This document shows positions 33,809 through 42,543 of a stretch of 64,000 bases of DNA, piece after piece (position 1 is the stretch's first letter; each line of letters begins with the position of its first letter). This DNA is from Streptomyces lydicus. GTDB lineage: Bacteria > Actinomycetota > Actinomycetes > Streptomycetales > Streptomycetaceae. Location: contig NZ_RDTE01000003.1 in the NCBI RefSeq assembly GCF_004125265.1, positions 4,588,001-4,652,000 of the forward strand, given 5' to 3'. A model generated the notes under the pieces. That model had not been told where the DNA came from. It worked only from the letters and a program-made list of their open reading frames with translations, and made no database searches. A program made the position numbers and the translations under genes.

Positions 33809-35398
33809 TCACGCCGCCGCGTCCGCCGACTCCGCGCTGTCCTGTGCCGGGAGGCGGCCCTGCTTCGCGGGCCGGCCGTTGACCAGCAGCCCGGCGACCA
33901 GCGCGGCCAGCAGCATGATCGCCGAACCCACACCGATGGCCACGGTGAACCCGTGCACCACTCCGCTCTTGACGATCCCCTCCCGCGCCGCCGGGGTGAG
34001 ACCGAGCGCCCCGCTGCTGCGGGCCGCGGCCGCCAGGCGATCCGCGATATACGCCGCACTCGTCGAGGTCGCGATCGTGTTCAGCAGCGCCGTGCCGATC
34101 GAACCGCCCACCTGCTGCGCCGTGTTGACCGTCGCGGAGGTGACACCGGAGTCGTGCGCGGCCACCCCGGACGTGGCCGTCGCCATCACCGGCATGAAGG
34201 TCAGGCCCATGCCGAGGCCGACGAGCAGCATGGCCGGAAGCACATGGGAGACATACGCGGGCCGGGCCGTCAGGAAGGTCAGGGTGAAGAGCCCCGCGGA
34301 GGCGAGGAGGGCGCCGGGAACCATCAGGAACCGGGGCGGTATCCGGTGCAGCAGCCTCGCCGAGATCTGCGTGGACCCGACGACGATCGCCACCACCATC
34401 GGCAGGAAGGCCACCCCGGTCCTGACCGGTGAGTATCCGAGCACGGTCTGCAGGTAATAGGTCATGAACAGGAACATTCCGAACAGCCCGATGACCGCCA
34501 GCGCCATGGTCAGGAAGGCGCCGCCGCGATTGCGGTCGCGGACGATGTGCAACGGCAGCAGGGGGTGGCGCGCCCTCGTCTGCCACCACGCGAAGACGCC
34601 CAGCAGCGCCACGCCCCCCACCAGCAGCCCGAGGACCAGCCCGTCCCCCCAGCCCCGCGGCTCCGCTTCACTGCACCCGTAAACGATCGCGACCAGACCG
34701 CCGCAGCCCAGCACCACGCCCGGAACGTCCAGCCAGACGCGCCCCCGCTCGGGCCGGTCGCGCAGGAAGACGGCGGCGCCGGTGAGGGCGATCACGGCGA
34801 TCGGGATGTTCACGTACAGGCACCAGCGCCAGTTCAGATATTCGGTCAGCAGCCCGCCGGCGATCAGCCCGATGGCCGCGCCCCCGCCCGCGATCGCCCC
34901 GTAGATCCCGAAGGCCTTGCTGCGTTCCTTCCCGATGGTGAAGGTGGTGGTCAGCAATGACAGCGCGGAGGGGGCCAGCAGCGCCGCGAAGGCGCCCTGC
35001 AACGCCCGCGCCCCGAACAGCAGCCCGGACCCGGTGGCCGCGCCGCCCAGACCGGACGCGACGGCGAAGCCGACCAGCCCGATCATGAAGGTGCGCTTCC
35101 GCCCCACCAGGTCGGCGATCCGCCCGCCGAGCAGCAGCAGCCCGCCGAAGGCGAGCGTGTACGCGGTGATCACCCACTGGCGGTTCGCGTCCGACATCCC
35201 CAGGTCCCGCTGGGCCGACGGCAGCGCGATATTCACGATGGTCGCGTCCAGTACCACCATCAACTGCGCAATCGCGATCACCACCAGCGCCCACCAGCGC
35301 CGTGGATCGGGCTCGGCCGCGGTGGCCCAGGAGGGAATGCTGGGCCCGCGCGGCGCCGCAGGCGGCTCGCCGCCCCCCTCTCGGCTCGCCTCACCCAT
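33809..35398 (-). CDS. Drug:H+ antiporter, DHA2/EmrB type (MFS, 14 TM)
   Basis: A 529-residue exporter. Motif C of antiporters and the DHA2 signature are visible: MVVLDATIVNIALPSAQRDLGMSDANRQWVITAYTLAFG, then LLGGRIADLVGRKRTFM (motif A), RALQGAFAALLAPSALSLL and GIYGAIAGGGAAIGLIAGGLLTEYLNWRWCLYVNIPI. About 14 helices are present. The ATG at 35398 follows GAGGTGG; longer in-frame starts have Arg-rich nonsense. Such pumps expel cationic or hydrophobic drugs. No TetR or MarR regulator sits beside it, so control is not visible. A stand-alone gene between metG and a secreted-domain protein. Confidence 0.9.
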   Translation of the reverse strand: MGEASREGGGEPPAAPRGPSIPSWATAAEPDPRRWWALVVIAIAQLMVVLDATIVNIALPSAQRDLGMSDANRQWVITAYTLAFGGLLLLGGRIADLVGRKRTFMIGLVGFAVASGLGGAATGSGLLFGARALQGAFAALLAPSALSLLTTTFTIGKERSKAFGIYGAIAGGGAAIGLIAGGLLTEYLNWRWCLYVNIPIAVIALTGAAVFLRDRPERGRVWLDVPGVVLGCGGLVAIVYGCSEAEPRGWGDGLVLGLLVGGVALLGVFAWWQTRARHPLLPLHIVRDRNRGGAFLTMALAVIGLFGMFLFMTYYLQTVLGYSPVRTGVAFLPMVVAIVVGSTQISARLLHRIPPRFLMVPGALLASAGLFTLTFLTARPAYVSHVLPAMLLVGLGMGLTFMPVMATATSGVAAHDSGVTSATVNTAQQVGGSIGTALLNTIATSTSAAYIADRLAAAARSSGALGLTPAAREGIVKSGVVHGFTVAIGVGSAIMLLAALVAGLLVNGRPAKQGRLPAQDSAESADAAA

Positions 35399-35549
35399 CA
35401 CGACCCACCTCGTTCGCTGGTACGGCCGCCCCGGTACGCCCCGCCGGCCGGCACCTGACCGGCAGGGAGAAAGCAGGGCATTTCCCCCATTCAGCGTAGG
35501 CAGTGGGGCGGGACGGCGCCTGCTGTGCCGGAGTGCGTGGGCTTCGGCC

Positions 35550-36446
35550 TCAGTCCATGGGCTTCCGGACCTCGGTGCGGATCTTGGCCGTCTCGTCGGC
35601 GAGGGCCTGGAGGTCGACCGACTGGGGGTCCTGCGCCGGATCCGCGCCGTTGACCGTGGCGACACTCACGTTCGTACGGGAATCGGCCCAGATGCAATAC
35701 GACAGGGTGATCTTCTGTACCGCCTCCCGGCGCACATCCACACCACAGGTCAGCGGTTCTCCGCCGCCACTCGGGGTGATCTTCCGGTCCGGCACCGCGA
35801 CGTCCGTGTTTCCGGCGCTCGTCATTCCCCGCAAGGTGTGATCGACGGCTGTCGCGGGGTCGTCGATGGTGCCGTAATTGCCCACCATCACCAGGGACGT
35901 GGTGCCGTTCGCGTACTGCCCGCCCGCGGTCTTCAGCCCGTGCTCGTTGGCCCCCTCGTGCGGCACCGACGCATCGGCCTGCTGGGAGACGTCCTTGACG
36001 AGCTTGTACTTCCCGCCGGCCAGCGTCTGCGGAACCGTGATCCGGTACTTGGGGCCTTGGTCGTCGCCGGAGCCGCCGCCGGAGCCCTGGCTTCCGTGCA
36101 GTGCCGCAGAGGAGATCACTCCCAGGAGGGCCAGGCCGCCGACCGTCGCGCCGGCGATCGCCCATTTCTTTCCGGCGCTTTTCCTGGGCGGGAAGGATGG
36201 CGGCATCCCCGGCCCGCCGTACCCGTAGGGGGGCTGCTGCGGGGCGCCGTAGGGGCCTGGCTGTGCGTGGGCTCCTGGCTGCCCGTAGGGGCCTGGCTGT
36301 CCGTACGGGCCCGGAGCCGGGGCCGGACCCGGAGCCGGTGCGGCGGGTATCCAGCCGCCCGGCTGTCCGGGTGGCGGCGCGCCGGGCGGGAAACCGTTTC
36401 CGGGCGCATTCCCGAACCCCGGTTGAGGCTGCTGCGGCGTATTCAT
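35550..36446 (-). CDS. Pro/Gly-rich single-span membrane protein with extracytoplasmic domain
   Basis: A 298-residue protein. The cytoplasmic N-terminus (1-90) is Pro/Gly/Gln/Tyr-rich with repeats of GPYGQPG; a helix at about 93-112 (WAIAGATVGGLALLGVISSAAL) is followed by a Gly/Ser linker and an outer domain of about 180 residues with YRITVPQTLAGGKYKLVKD, TSLVMVGNYGTIDDPATAVDHTL, a cysteine pair (LTCGVD, LSYCIW) and NVSVATVNGADP. The layout is common in Streptomyces and reminiscent of surface sensors, with no assigned function. The ATG follows GAGGGGGAATAA. A 20-bp inverted repeat at 36501-36520 lies 55 bp upstream and may be an operator. Confidence 0.75.
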   Translation of the reverse strand: MNTPQQPQPGFGNAPGNGFPPGAPPPGQPGGWIPAAPAPGPAPAPGPYGQPGPYGQPGAHAQPGPYGAPQQPPYGYGGPGMPPSFPPRKSAGKKWAIAGATVGGLALLGVISSAALHGSQGSGGGSGDDQGPKYRITVPQTLAGGKYKLVKDVSQQADASVPHEGANEHGLKTAGGQYANGTTSLVMVGNYGTIDDPATAVDHTLRGMTSAGNTDVAVPDRKITPSGGGEPLTCGVDVRREAVQKITLSYCIWADSRTNVSVATVNGADPAQDPQSVDLQALADETAKIRTEVRKPMD

Positions 36447-36500
36447 TTATTCCCCCTCGTTCCGGATTGACGGACTCGTTCCACATTTTCGGGCTTGTTC

Positions 36501-36520
36501 AGCATTCACGGTTGAATGCT
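36501..36520. promoter_or_regulatory. Perfect 8-bp inverted repeat, candidate operator
   Basis: AGCATTCA-CGGT-TGAATGCT, exact arms with a 4-bp centre, 55 bp upstream of the leftward membrane-protein start. Either a small hairpin in the leader or a dimeric regulator site. Confidence 0.5.
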
Positions 36521-36725
36521 TTCCCGTGTGGAATTCTGTCCGTCGTATTCGTTATAGGCGGGTGTCGTGGCGCGGCACCCGGGAGTATTCGCGGTCGGTT
36601 ATTTCGAGGAACACTCTGTCATACGGGATCGGTAACGCCATGGGCGGTGTCCGGCGGATAACTGTCCCTGAGGTTCTTTTTCTTTCTCCCGTGGACGGCC
36701 CCCGTACAGCCGGGCACGAAAGGGG

Positions 36726-36761
36726 CCGGCCGCGGCGGGCCCGGGGCCCGGCCGCGGCCGG
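36726..36761. terminator. Terminator of vWA gene
   Basis: Ten-bp stem CCGGCCGCGG/CCGCGGCCGG with a 16-base GC-only loop that can also fold, about 75 bp beyond the stop of the leftward vWA gene. Confidence 0.65.
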
Positions 36762-36787
36762 TGAGGTGTCGTCAGGGGAGCGGAAGC

Positions 36788-36831
36788 GCGGTCCGCTGCA
36801 CAGCGGTCCGCTGCAGAGCGGTTCGCTGAAG
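36788..36831. repeat. Three 15-bp tandem repeats
   Basis: Unit GCGGTCCGCTGCACA, three copies with one or two changes, directly behind the vWA stop. Each unit contains the small palindrome GCGG-T-CCGC. Confidence 0.7.
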
Positions 36832-36836
36832 TACGG

Positions 36837-38705
36837 TCAGCTGTCCTTGATGATGCCCGCGGTGCGGGCCTCGGCGAGCCACTCGGGGAACTCGACCATC
36901 AGCTGCCGGTAGAGCTCGTCGTGGGAGAGGCTGCGCGGGTCGCGGCCGGCGTGGAAGAAACCGGCATTGTCGACGACGCGCTTCTCCGGAACGGCCAGGT
37001 CGTCGAGCTTGCGGAGGAAGTCGAAGCCCTTGGCGTCCGGGTCACCGAAGCCGATGAACTGCCAGAAGAGGGGGAGTCCGGCCGCCTCGCAGAGCGCCTT
37101 TTCGGCGGCCGGCTTGGAGGTCGGGGCGCCGTCGGTCTGGAAGATGACGAAGGCCGGGGCGGTGGAGCCGGAGTTCTTGTAGTGCTCGATGACGGCGTTG
37201 ATGGCCCAGTGGTAGTTCGTACGGCCCATGTGGCCGAGGCCGGCGTGCAGTTCCGCGATACGGCCCTCGTAGTTGGTGAGGTCGATGTCGGCGGTGCCGT
37301 CGATGTCGGTGGAGAAGAAGACGACCGGGACGGTGGCGTCGTCGTCGAAGTGGGCGGCGAGGCCGAGGGCCTGCTCGGCGAGGTTCTGGACCGTGCCGTC
37401 CTTGTAGTAGTTGCGCATCGAGCCGGAGCGGTCGAGGACCAGGTAGACGGCGGCGCGCTGGGTGGCGAGGCCGTGCTTGTCCAGGGTGGCGGCCGCGGAC
37501 TTGTAGAGGCTGAGGAGCGCGGGGGCCGTGGCGGGGAGGGAGCCCGCGCCCTCGGGCCGGTCCTCCGCCTGCGGCTTCGCCTCGGTCGCCGGCTCGGCCG
37601 CTGCGGCCTTCACGTCGGCGGTCTTCGCCTCAGCGGTCTTCAGGTCGGCGGTCTCTTCCGCGGCTGCCTTCGCCTCGGGGGCCTTCTCGTTGGCGGCCTT
37701 GTCCTCGGGGGCCTTCTCTTCGGTGGCCTTCTTGTCGGTGACCTTTTCTTCGGCTTCGGGCGCCGGGGCGGTCGCCGGCTCGGCCTCGGGGGCGGCTTCC
37801 GGCTGGTCGGCGGTCCTGGCCTCGGCGTCGGGCTTCGGCTCGGCGTCGGGCTTCGGCTCGGTGTTGGCCGTTACCTCCGCCTTCTCTTCGGGCTTCGCTT
37901 CCGGCTCGGGGGTGGCTTCCGGCTCGGGCGCGGCTTCCGGCGCTGCCGCCGTCTCTGCTGCGGGCGACTCGGTCTCGGTCTCGGTCGTGGTCGCGATCTC
38001 GGCCTCGACGTCGGCAGTCTCGGCAACTGCCTTGTCCGCAGGCTCCGCGACGGCCTCCGCCGCAGGCTCGGCTGCCTTCGGCTCGGCCTCCACCGCAGGC
38101 TCCGCGACAACCTCCACCACAGGCTCCGCTGCCTTCGGCTCAGCCTCTGCCACGGGCTCGACCCTCGGCTCGGCCTCCACCGCAGGCTCGGCTGCCGTGG
38201 GCTCGGCCTCGTTCTCGGTCTCCGCCACGGGCTCCGGCTTGTCGAAGGCCTGGCTCACCAGGTCGGAGACGGGGTCGGAAGCGGCCGGGGTGGCAGCCGG
38301 GGCCGCTTCCGCGGTGGGCGGCTCGGTCGTCGCGGGTGCACCGGCACCGGCACCGGCGTCGGCATCGGCGTCGGTGCCGGCCTCGTCCTCCCGCACCGCG
38401 GAGGTCTCCGCCGCCCGGTTTTCCCGTTCCGCCCGGTCTCCCCGGTCCGCCCGGCCGCCCTGTGCCGGCAGGGTCGCGGTCGTCGGAGCCGGAGACGGCG
38501 CCGGGTCCGTGTCGGGGCTCTCCGTAGGGGCGGTCCGTGCGGCCGGGACCTCGGCCTCCGGGGTGGCGGCCGGGGCGGACTCTTCGCGAGCCTCCGGGAT
38601 GGTCGCGGACTCCGGCTTGTCGGCGCCGCTCGGGGCCGCGCCGGTTTCTTCACGGGTCGCCTTGGAGCGACCGAAAGCGTTGCGCAGCAGACTCCGAATG
38701 CCCAT
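36837..38705 (-). CDS. vWA-domain protein with long acidic disordered N-terminus (TerF/TerY-like)
   Basis: A 622-residue protein. Residues 1-15 are basic and hydrophobic (GIRSLLRNAFGRSKATR), then about 370 residues are low complexity, rich in Ala/Glu/Pro with repeated words such as AEPKAAEP, VAEPA and EAEP, strongly acidic and probably unfolded. The C-terminal von Willebrand A domain (about 400-615) has the MIDAS motif in YLVLDRSGSM, the Thr in MGRTNYHW and the Asp in FQTDGAP. It resembles the vWA proteins of the tellurium-resistance/Ter family, which act in stress responses by unknown means. The ATG follows GAGAGG by seven bases. The N-terminal repeats are probably variable between strains. 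Confidence 0.85.
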   Translation of the reverse strand: MGIRSLLRNAFGRSKATREETGAAPSGADKPESATIPEAREESAPAATPEAEVPAARTAPTESPDTDPAPSPAPTTATLPAQGGRADRGDRAERENRAAETSAVREDEAGTDADADAGAGAGAPATTEPPTAEAAPAATPAASDPVSDLVSQAFDKPEPVAETENEAEPTAAEPAVEAEPRVEPVAEAEPKAAEPVVEVVAEPAVEAEPKAAEPAAEAVAEPADKAVAETADVEAEIATTTETETESPAAETAAAPEAAPEPEATPEPEAKPEEKAEVTANTEPKPDAEPKPDAEARTADQPEAAPEAEPATAPAPEAEEKVTDKKATEEKAPEDKAANEKAPEAKAAAEETADLKTAEAKTADVKAAAAEPATEAKPQAEDRPEGAGSLPATAPALLSLYKSAAATLDKHGLATQRAAVYLVLDRSGSMRNYYKDGTVQNLAEQALGLAAHFDDDATVPVVFFSTDIDGTADIDLTNYEGRIAELHAGLGHMGRTNYHWAINAVIEHYKNSGSTAPAFVIFQTDGAPTSKPAAEKALCEAAGLPLFWQFIGFGDPDAKGFDFLRKLDDLAVPEKRVVDNAGFFHAGRDPRSLSHDELYRQLMVEFPEWLAEARTAGIIKDS

Positions 38706-39500
38706 CGGCGAACCTCTCTTGCGTGTGGTGGGTGCGGCGTATGTCCGTGAAGCGCGGACATGTCCCTGACCAGGACGGATACGTAAGGGTAGCCGCCGAC
38801 ACCGGCCTCATCGTGGGACCCCGCGCCTTGTGCGGTGGGCCATCCGGGGGTGTTGCGAAGGCCGGTGGTTTCAGCCGGCGCGGCCCGGGCGCGTTCGTCC
38901 TGCGTACGAGGTGGTCCGGTCGTCCGTGCCCGTTCCTCGGCTGTCCACAAAACCTCCCCGCAGTCCGTACGAGCCGCCCTGCCGGGACGTACCCGCCGGC
39001 TCGACGGTCGCGCACCGACTGCCCCGAGGGTCCGTACCCACCGGCTCGGCATGTCCGTACCCACCGGCTCGACGTGTCCGTGTCGCTGCCCGTCGGTACG
39101 CACCGCCCGCCTGCCCGCTCGCCCGGACCGGCGCACCGCCCCCCCACCGGACCGGCGCACCGCCTCCCGCCCAGGGCCGCCCAGGTCACCTTGGCCGCGC
39201 GGAGAGGTTTGCCCATGGGTAGGAGGTATGCGTCGCAATGGGCCGCAGGACAAGGCGTGTTGGTGCGACCCCGGCTGCGACCCCGGCCACGGCGCCGGCG
39301 CGGCACCGGCTCCGGGCCCGCCCACATCACGCCGCGGAAACGATGTGGCAAGAGCTGGGTAAGAAGTGAGTCGCTCACGTATCCGATGGGCAGGTGTGCC
39401 CGTCTTCTCCGGTGACCATTGTCCAGAGCCGCCCGTTGTGCCTTAGGCGGCCGGTAAGAAGGCAAGAACCCTTATCGAGGGTGACGGGAGATGTGGGCGC
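38706..39500. other. Long intergenic region without a recognisable gene
   Basis: About 795 bp. Frames open on both strands, but their translations are Arg/Pro-rich with no family resemblance or ribosome sites. A 23-bp repeat (unit starts GTCCGTACCCACCGGCTCG) occurs at 39030-39052 and 39053-39075, with a degenerate third copy near 38983. The promoter of the esterase gene should lie at 39380-39480. Possibly a decayed gene. Confidence 0.4.
39030..39075. repeat. 23-bp tandem repeat
   Basis: Two 23-bp copies with two differences; a third weaker match lies about 45 bp upstream near 38983. Noncoding. Confidence 0.75.
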
Positions 39501-40835
39501 ATGGGGCTGACCAGTCAGTCGCTCGAATACACGGTGATCGTGCTGGCGGTGGCCTGTGTCGCCGCCACGGTGTGGCTCTGGCCTCGACTGTCGCGGCGCG
39601 GGGTGGGCCCCGTCCTGGGCAGACTGGGCGCCATCATGGTCACCCAGGTGTCGATCGTGTGTGCGCTCGCCCTCGCCGTGAACACGAACTTCGAGTTCTA
39701 CGGCAACTGGGACGAGCTGCTGGGCAACAACGACAAGGCCCCGGTGTCCGTGAGCCAGGGGGGCGGGCAGTACGCCTCGGTCGGCAATATCAAGGGCGGG
39801 CTGGTCCAGCCGGCCGGTCCGCAGGGCCTCGACCGGGTGACCGGACTGCCCAAGGGGCCCGCGGACAAGGTGGGCAAGGTCGAGTCCGTACGGATCGTCG
39901 GCCGTCGCACTCGGGCCATAAACCCGGGCTTCGTCTACCTGCCGCCGCAGTACTTCCAGCAGCAGTTCCGCCGTCAGCGGTTCCCTGTCATGGTCGTCAT
40001 CAGCGGTTACCCCGGCGGAATCATGAACCTCGCGCAGCACCTCCAGGTGCCGCAGAACGCGGGCCGGCTGATCGCGCAGGGCAAGATGCAACCGACGGTG
40101 ATCGTGATGGTCCGGCCGACGATCGCGCCGCCGCGGGACACCGAGTGCGTGGATGTGCCGGGCGGGCCGCAGGCCGAGACGTTCTTCACCAAGGACCTGC
40201 CGGACGCCATGAAGTCGGCCTACCGGGTGGGCCACGACCCCAGCGCCTGGGGTGCGTTCGGGTACTCGTCCGGTGGCAGTTGCTCGCTGCAGCTGGCGAT
40301 GCGCAACCCGCATGCCTACACCTCGGCGGTCTCGCTCTCGGGTGACTACGCGATCAAGGACGACCTGACCACCGGCAGCCTCTTCGGCCCCGGCCCCGAG
40401 GGCGCCAAGCGGGAGCGTGAGCACGATCTGCTGTGGCGGCTGAAGAACATGCCCGCGCCGCAGATCTCCGCGCTGGTCGCCAGCAGCCGTCAGGGCGAGG
40501 CGGATTACGGCGAGACGATGAAGTTCATCCATGCCGCGAAGTCGCCGATGTCGGTCGACTCGATCATCCTGCCGCAGGGCAGCCACCAGTTCACGACCTG
40601 GCGGCGCGAGGTTGCGCCGGCCCTGGAGTGGCAGAGCCAGCAGCTGACGTTCCCGCAGGACACCCAGGCTGCCTCCCCGTCGCAGAAGCCGGGGGCGGGC
40701 GCACCGGGCAAGGGCGGCGCGCCGGGTAAGGGCGGGGCTTCGGGCGCCGACCAGCAGGCCGGGCCGTCCAAGTCGCCGACGGCGTCCGACGACAAGGGAC
40801 GCCGGCGGGTGGAGGCGGAGCGCCCCCGGGGGTGA
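39501..40835 (+). CDS. Membrane-anchored esterase (mycolyltransferase-like alpha/beta hydrolase)
   Basis: A 444-residue protein. Two N-terminal helices (YTVIVLAVACVAATVWLW and GAIMVTQVSIVCALALAV) place the catalytic domain outside. The alpha/beta hydrolase domain has FVYLPPQYFQQQF, FPVMVVISGYPG (oxyanion region), the nucleophile elbow GYSSGGSCS and the probable catalytic His in GSHQFTTW. The D-family esterase/antigen 85 layout fits, but streptomycetes have no mycolic acids, so the substrate is another ester or wall glycan. The last 60 residues are a Gly/Ala/Ser/Pro-rich tail. The ATG at 39501 has GGGAG about 12 bp upstream. A terminator hairpin follows. Confidence 0.85.
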   Translation: MGLTSQSLEYTVIVLAVACVAATVWLWPRLSRRGVGPVLGRLGAIMVTQVSIVCALALAVNTNFEFYGNWDELLGNNDKAPVSVSQGGGQYASVGNIKGGLVQPAGPQGLDRVTGLPKGPADKVGKVESVRIVGRRTRAINPGFVYLPPQYFQQQFRRQRFPVMVVISGYPGGIMNLAQHLQVPQNAGRLIAQGKMQPTVIVMVRPTIAPPRDTECVDVPGGPQAETFFTKDLPDAMKSAYRVGHDPSAWGAFGYSSGGSCSLQLAMRNPHAYTSAVSLSGDYAIKDDLTTGSLFGPGPEGAKREREHDLLWRLKNMPAPQISALVASSRQGEADYGETMKFIHAAKSPMSVDSIILPQGSHQFTTWRREVAPALEWQSQQLTFPQDTQAASPSQKPGAGAPGKGGAPGKGGASGADQQAGPSKSPTASDDKGRRRVEAERPRG

Positions 40836-40854
40836 GCCGCAGATGAGCTGAGCG

Positions 40855-40884
40855 CAGGGGCGTCGGAGCTGTCCGGCGCCCCTG
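40855..40884 (+). terminator. Terminator of esterase gene
   Basis: Eight-bp stem CAGGGGCG/CGCCCCTG with an inner CGG/CCG pairing, followed by TTGTGTGTGG; 20 bp after the stop. Confidence 0.72.
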
Positions 40885-41076
40885 TTGTGTGTGGCGTTCC
40901 TGTTGCGTGTGCTGAGGCTGTGGCGTGTGTGCGGGATTTGGCGGTGTGTGTGCCCCCGGGGTGACGTGTGTGCAGCGTGGGGCGGCCGTCCGCCCCGGTC
41001 ACATGATTCGCCGGGCCCCGGGTAACCGGATGTCCCATCGGCGCACTGCGCACCTCGCACCCCCGGGAGTGACCTC

Positions 41077-41655
41077 ATGGCGCGTACGCAACAGGGCGAC
41101 GAGGCGGTGTGGTCCCCCGTGGCCGCACGGGCCCCGCTGGCCGTCCGGATCCTTCTGCTGGTGCTGGCCTTCGCCGCGATGGTGGCCTTCGCGGTGGCGC
41201 TGGCCCGGGTCACGCTGACCCCGTCGGCGGCCTCGGTGCCGCTGACCCACCCCAACCTCCGCCCCGGCGACTCGATCCGGAGCTATCTGGCGCAACCGCA
41301 CCTGGCCGATACGGTCAAGCAGCTCGGTGGCAATGTCCTGTTGGGGGTGCCGTTCGGGGTGCTGCTGCCGGTGCTGCTGCCCCAGGCGCGCGGGCTGCTC
41401 CGGGTCGGTGTGGCGACGGCGCTGGTGATGCTGCTGGTGGAGCTGGTGCAGGGGGCGCTGATCACCGGCCGGGCGTTCGACATCGACGATGTGATCCTCA
41501 ACTGTGCCGGCGCGCTGATCGGTTACCTGCTGCTGGGGCTCCGGCTGGGCCGCGCGGTGCATCCGCGGCGCCGGCACTGGTGGCACCGGATCAGCGGGAA
41601 GGCGCCGGCGGCGGGGCAGCAGCCGCCCGAGGTCTCCGGGGCGTCCGCTCCGTAG
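41077..41655 (+). CDS. VanZ-family membrane protein
   Basis: A 192-residue protein with about four helices. The VanZ core is recognisable: a hydrophobic helix, DTVKQLGGNVLLGVPFGVLLPVLL, then LVMLLVELVQGALITGRAFDIDDVILNCAGALIGYLL, where DxDD before the last helix is typical. VanZ of enterococci raises teicoplanin resistance, but VanZ-like proteins are common in actinobacteria without resistance roles, so no phenotype is implied. C-terminal 30 residues are Arg/His- then Pro/Ala-rich and cytoplasmic. It converges with the deacetylase gene with 9 bp between stops. Confidence 0.85.
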   Translation: MARTQQGDEAVWSPVAARAPLAVRILLLVLAFAAMVAFAVALARVTLTPSAASVPLTHPNLRPGDSIRSYLAQPHLADTVKQLGGNVLLGVPFGVLLPVLLPQARGLLRVGVATALVMLLVELVQGALITGRAFDIDDVILNCAGALIGYLLLGLRLGRAVHPRRRHWWHRISGKAPAAGQQPPEVSGASAP

Positions 41656-41664
41656 GGGCCGGCT

Positions 41665-42543
41665 CTACGGGCGGTAGACCATCCCCGGCTGCGGCTTCGC
41701 CGGGGACAGCAGCTGGGAGACGGTGACGACCGTGTAGCCGCGCTTCTTCAGCTCCTTGAGGATGCCGGGGACGGCCGGCACGGTCCCCTTGTAGATGTCG
41801 TGCAGCAGGATGATGCCGTCGCGCTCGGTCTGGTCGAGCACCCGCTTGGTGATCAGGGCCGAGTCGTTGGTCTGGTAGTCCTTGGCGGTCACGCTCCACA
41901 GGACCTGTGCCAGGCCGAGACGCTTGCTGATCTCGGAGACCTCTCTGTCGGTCCTGCCCTGCGGCGGGCGCATCAGCTTCGGCGTCTTGCCGGTGATCTT
42001 GCGGACCGCGTCCTGGACGCGGGACAGCTCGCGGGTGGCCTCGTCGGGCTCGATGTCGGTCAGGATCTGGTGCGACCAGGTGTGGTTGGCCAGCTCATGG
42101 CCCTCGGCGTCGATCCGCTTCACCTCGGCGGGGCGCTTGTCGACGTGGTTCTGACCGAGCAGGAAGAAGGTCGCGTGCACCTTCTCCTTCTTGAGGATGT
42201 CCAGCAGGCGGTTGGTGTTCTCGCTGGGGCCCGCGTCGAAGGTGAGCGCGACGCACTTCGCCGTGCGGCAGTCGACGTCGTCGCCGCTGCCGTCCTTGCC
42301 GGCCGTGTTCTTGGCGTTCGCGTCCTTGCCGTTCGCGCTCTTGGCATCCCCGTTCTTGGCGTCCCCGGGCGCGGCGAGCCGGGCGTCCTTCGCCTTGACG
42401 TCGGCGGCCGGTGCGTCGGCGCGGGCGTCGGCCGGGGCGGTGACGTCGTAGGTGGCGCAGCCGCCAAGGGCCAGGGTCAGGGTGGTGGCCGCCAGCAGCC
42501 CGGCTATGGACGTACGGCGGGCCGTGGACAGCTGCTTCGGCAT
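41665..42543 (-). CDS. Lipoprotein polysaccharide deacetylase (NodB domain)
   Basis: A 292-residue lipoprotein: signal peptide with lipobox LGGC near residue 22, then a Lys/Asp/Ala/Asn-rich spacer of about 60 residues, then a NodB domain. Family motifs: TFDAGPS (the catalytic Asp is present, but the usual second, metal-binding Asp is Ala), HTWSH (two metal His), RPPQGR, WSVTAKDY and IILLHDI. The reaction would be N- or O-deacetylation of peptidoglycan or another surface glycan. Loss of the metal Asp could change metal use or activity; PdaA-type enzymes show Asn there. ATG 42543 follows GAGAGG; the longer frame to 42657 is unsupported. Divergent from the Opu operon. Confidence 0.87.
   Translation of the reverse strand: MPKQLSTARRTSIAGLLAATTLTLALGGCATYDVTAPADARADAPAADVKAKDARLAAPGDAKNGDAKSANGKDANAKNTAGKDGSGDDVDCRTAKCVALTFDAGPSENTNRLLDILKKEKVHATFFLLGQNHVDKRPAEVKRIDAEGHELANHTWSHQILTDIEPDEATRELSRVQDAVRKITGKTPKLMRPPQGRTDREVSEISKRLGLAQVLWSVTAKDYQTNDSALITKRVLDQTERDGIILLHDIYKGTVPAVPGILKELKKRGYTVVTVSQLLSPAKPQPGMVYRP

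Larger units (their letters stand above)
36447..36836. other. Intergenic region with operator-like and terminator-like repeats
   Basis: About 390 bp, clearly AT-richer than its surroundings from 36450 to 36690. It contains an inverted repeat (36501-36520), a terminator (36726-36761) and three 15-bp repeats (36788-36831). No gene was seen on either strand. Confidence 0.45.

Noticed and set aside
38650..39465. 271-codon minus-strand frame in the 39-kb gap
   Set aside because: Arg/Pro/Gly-rich translation, no ribosome site, no domain pattern, and it overlaps the start of the vWA gene.
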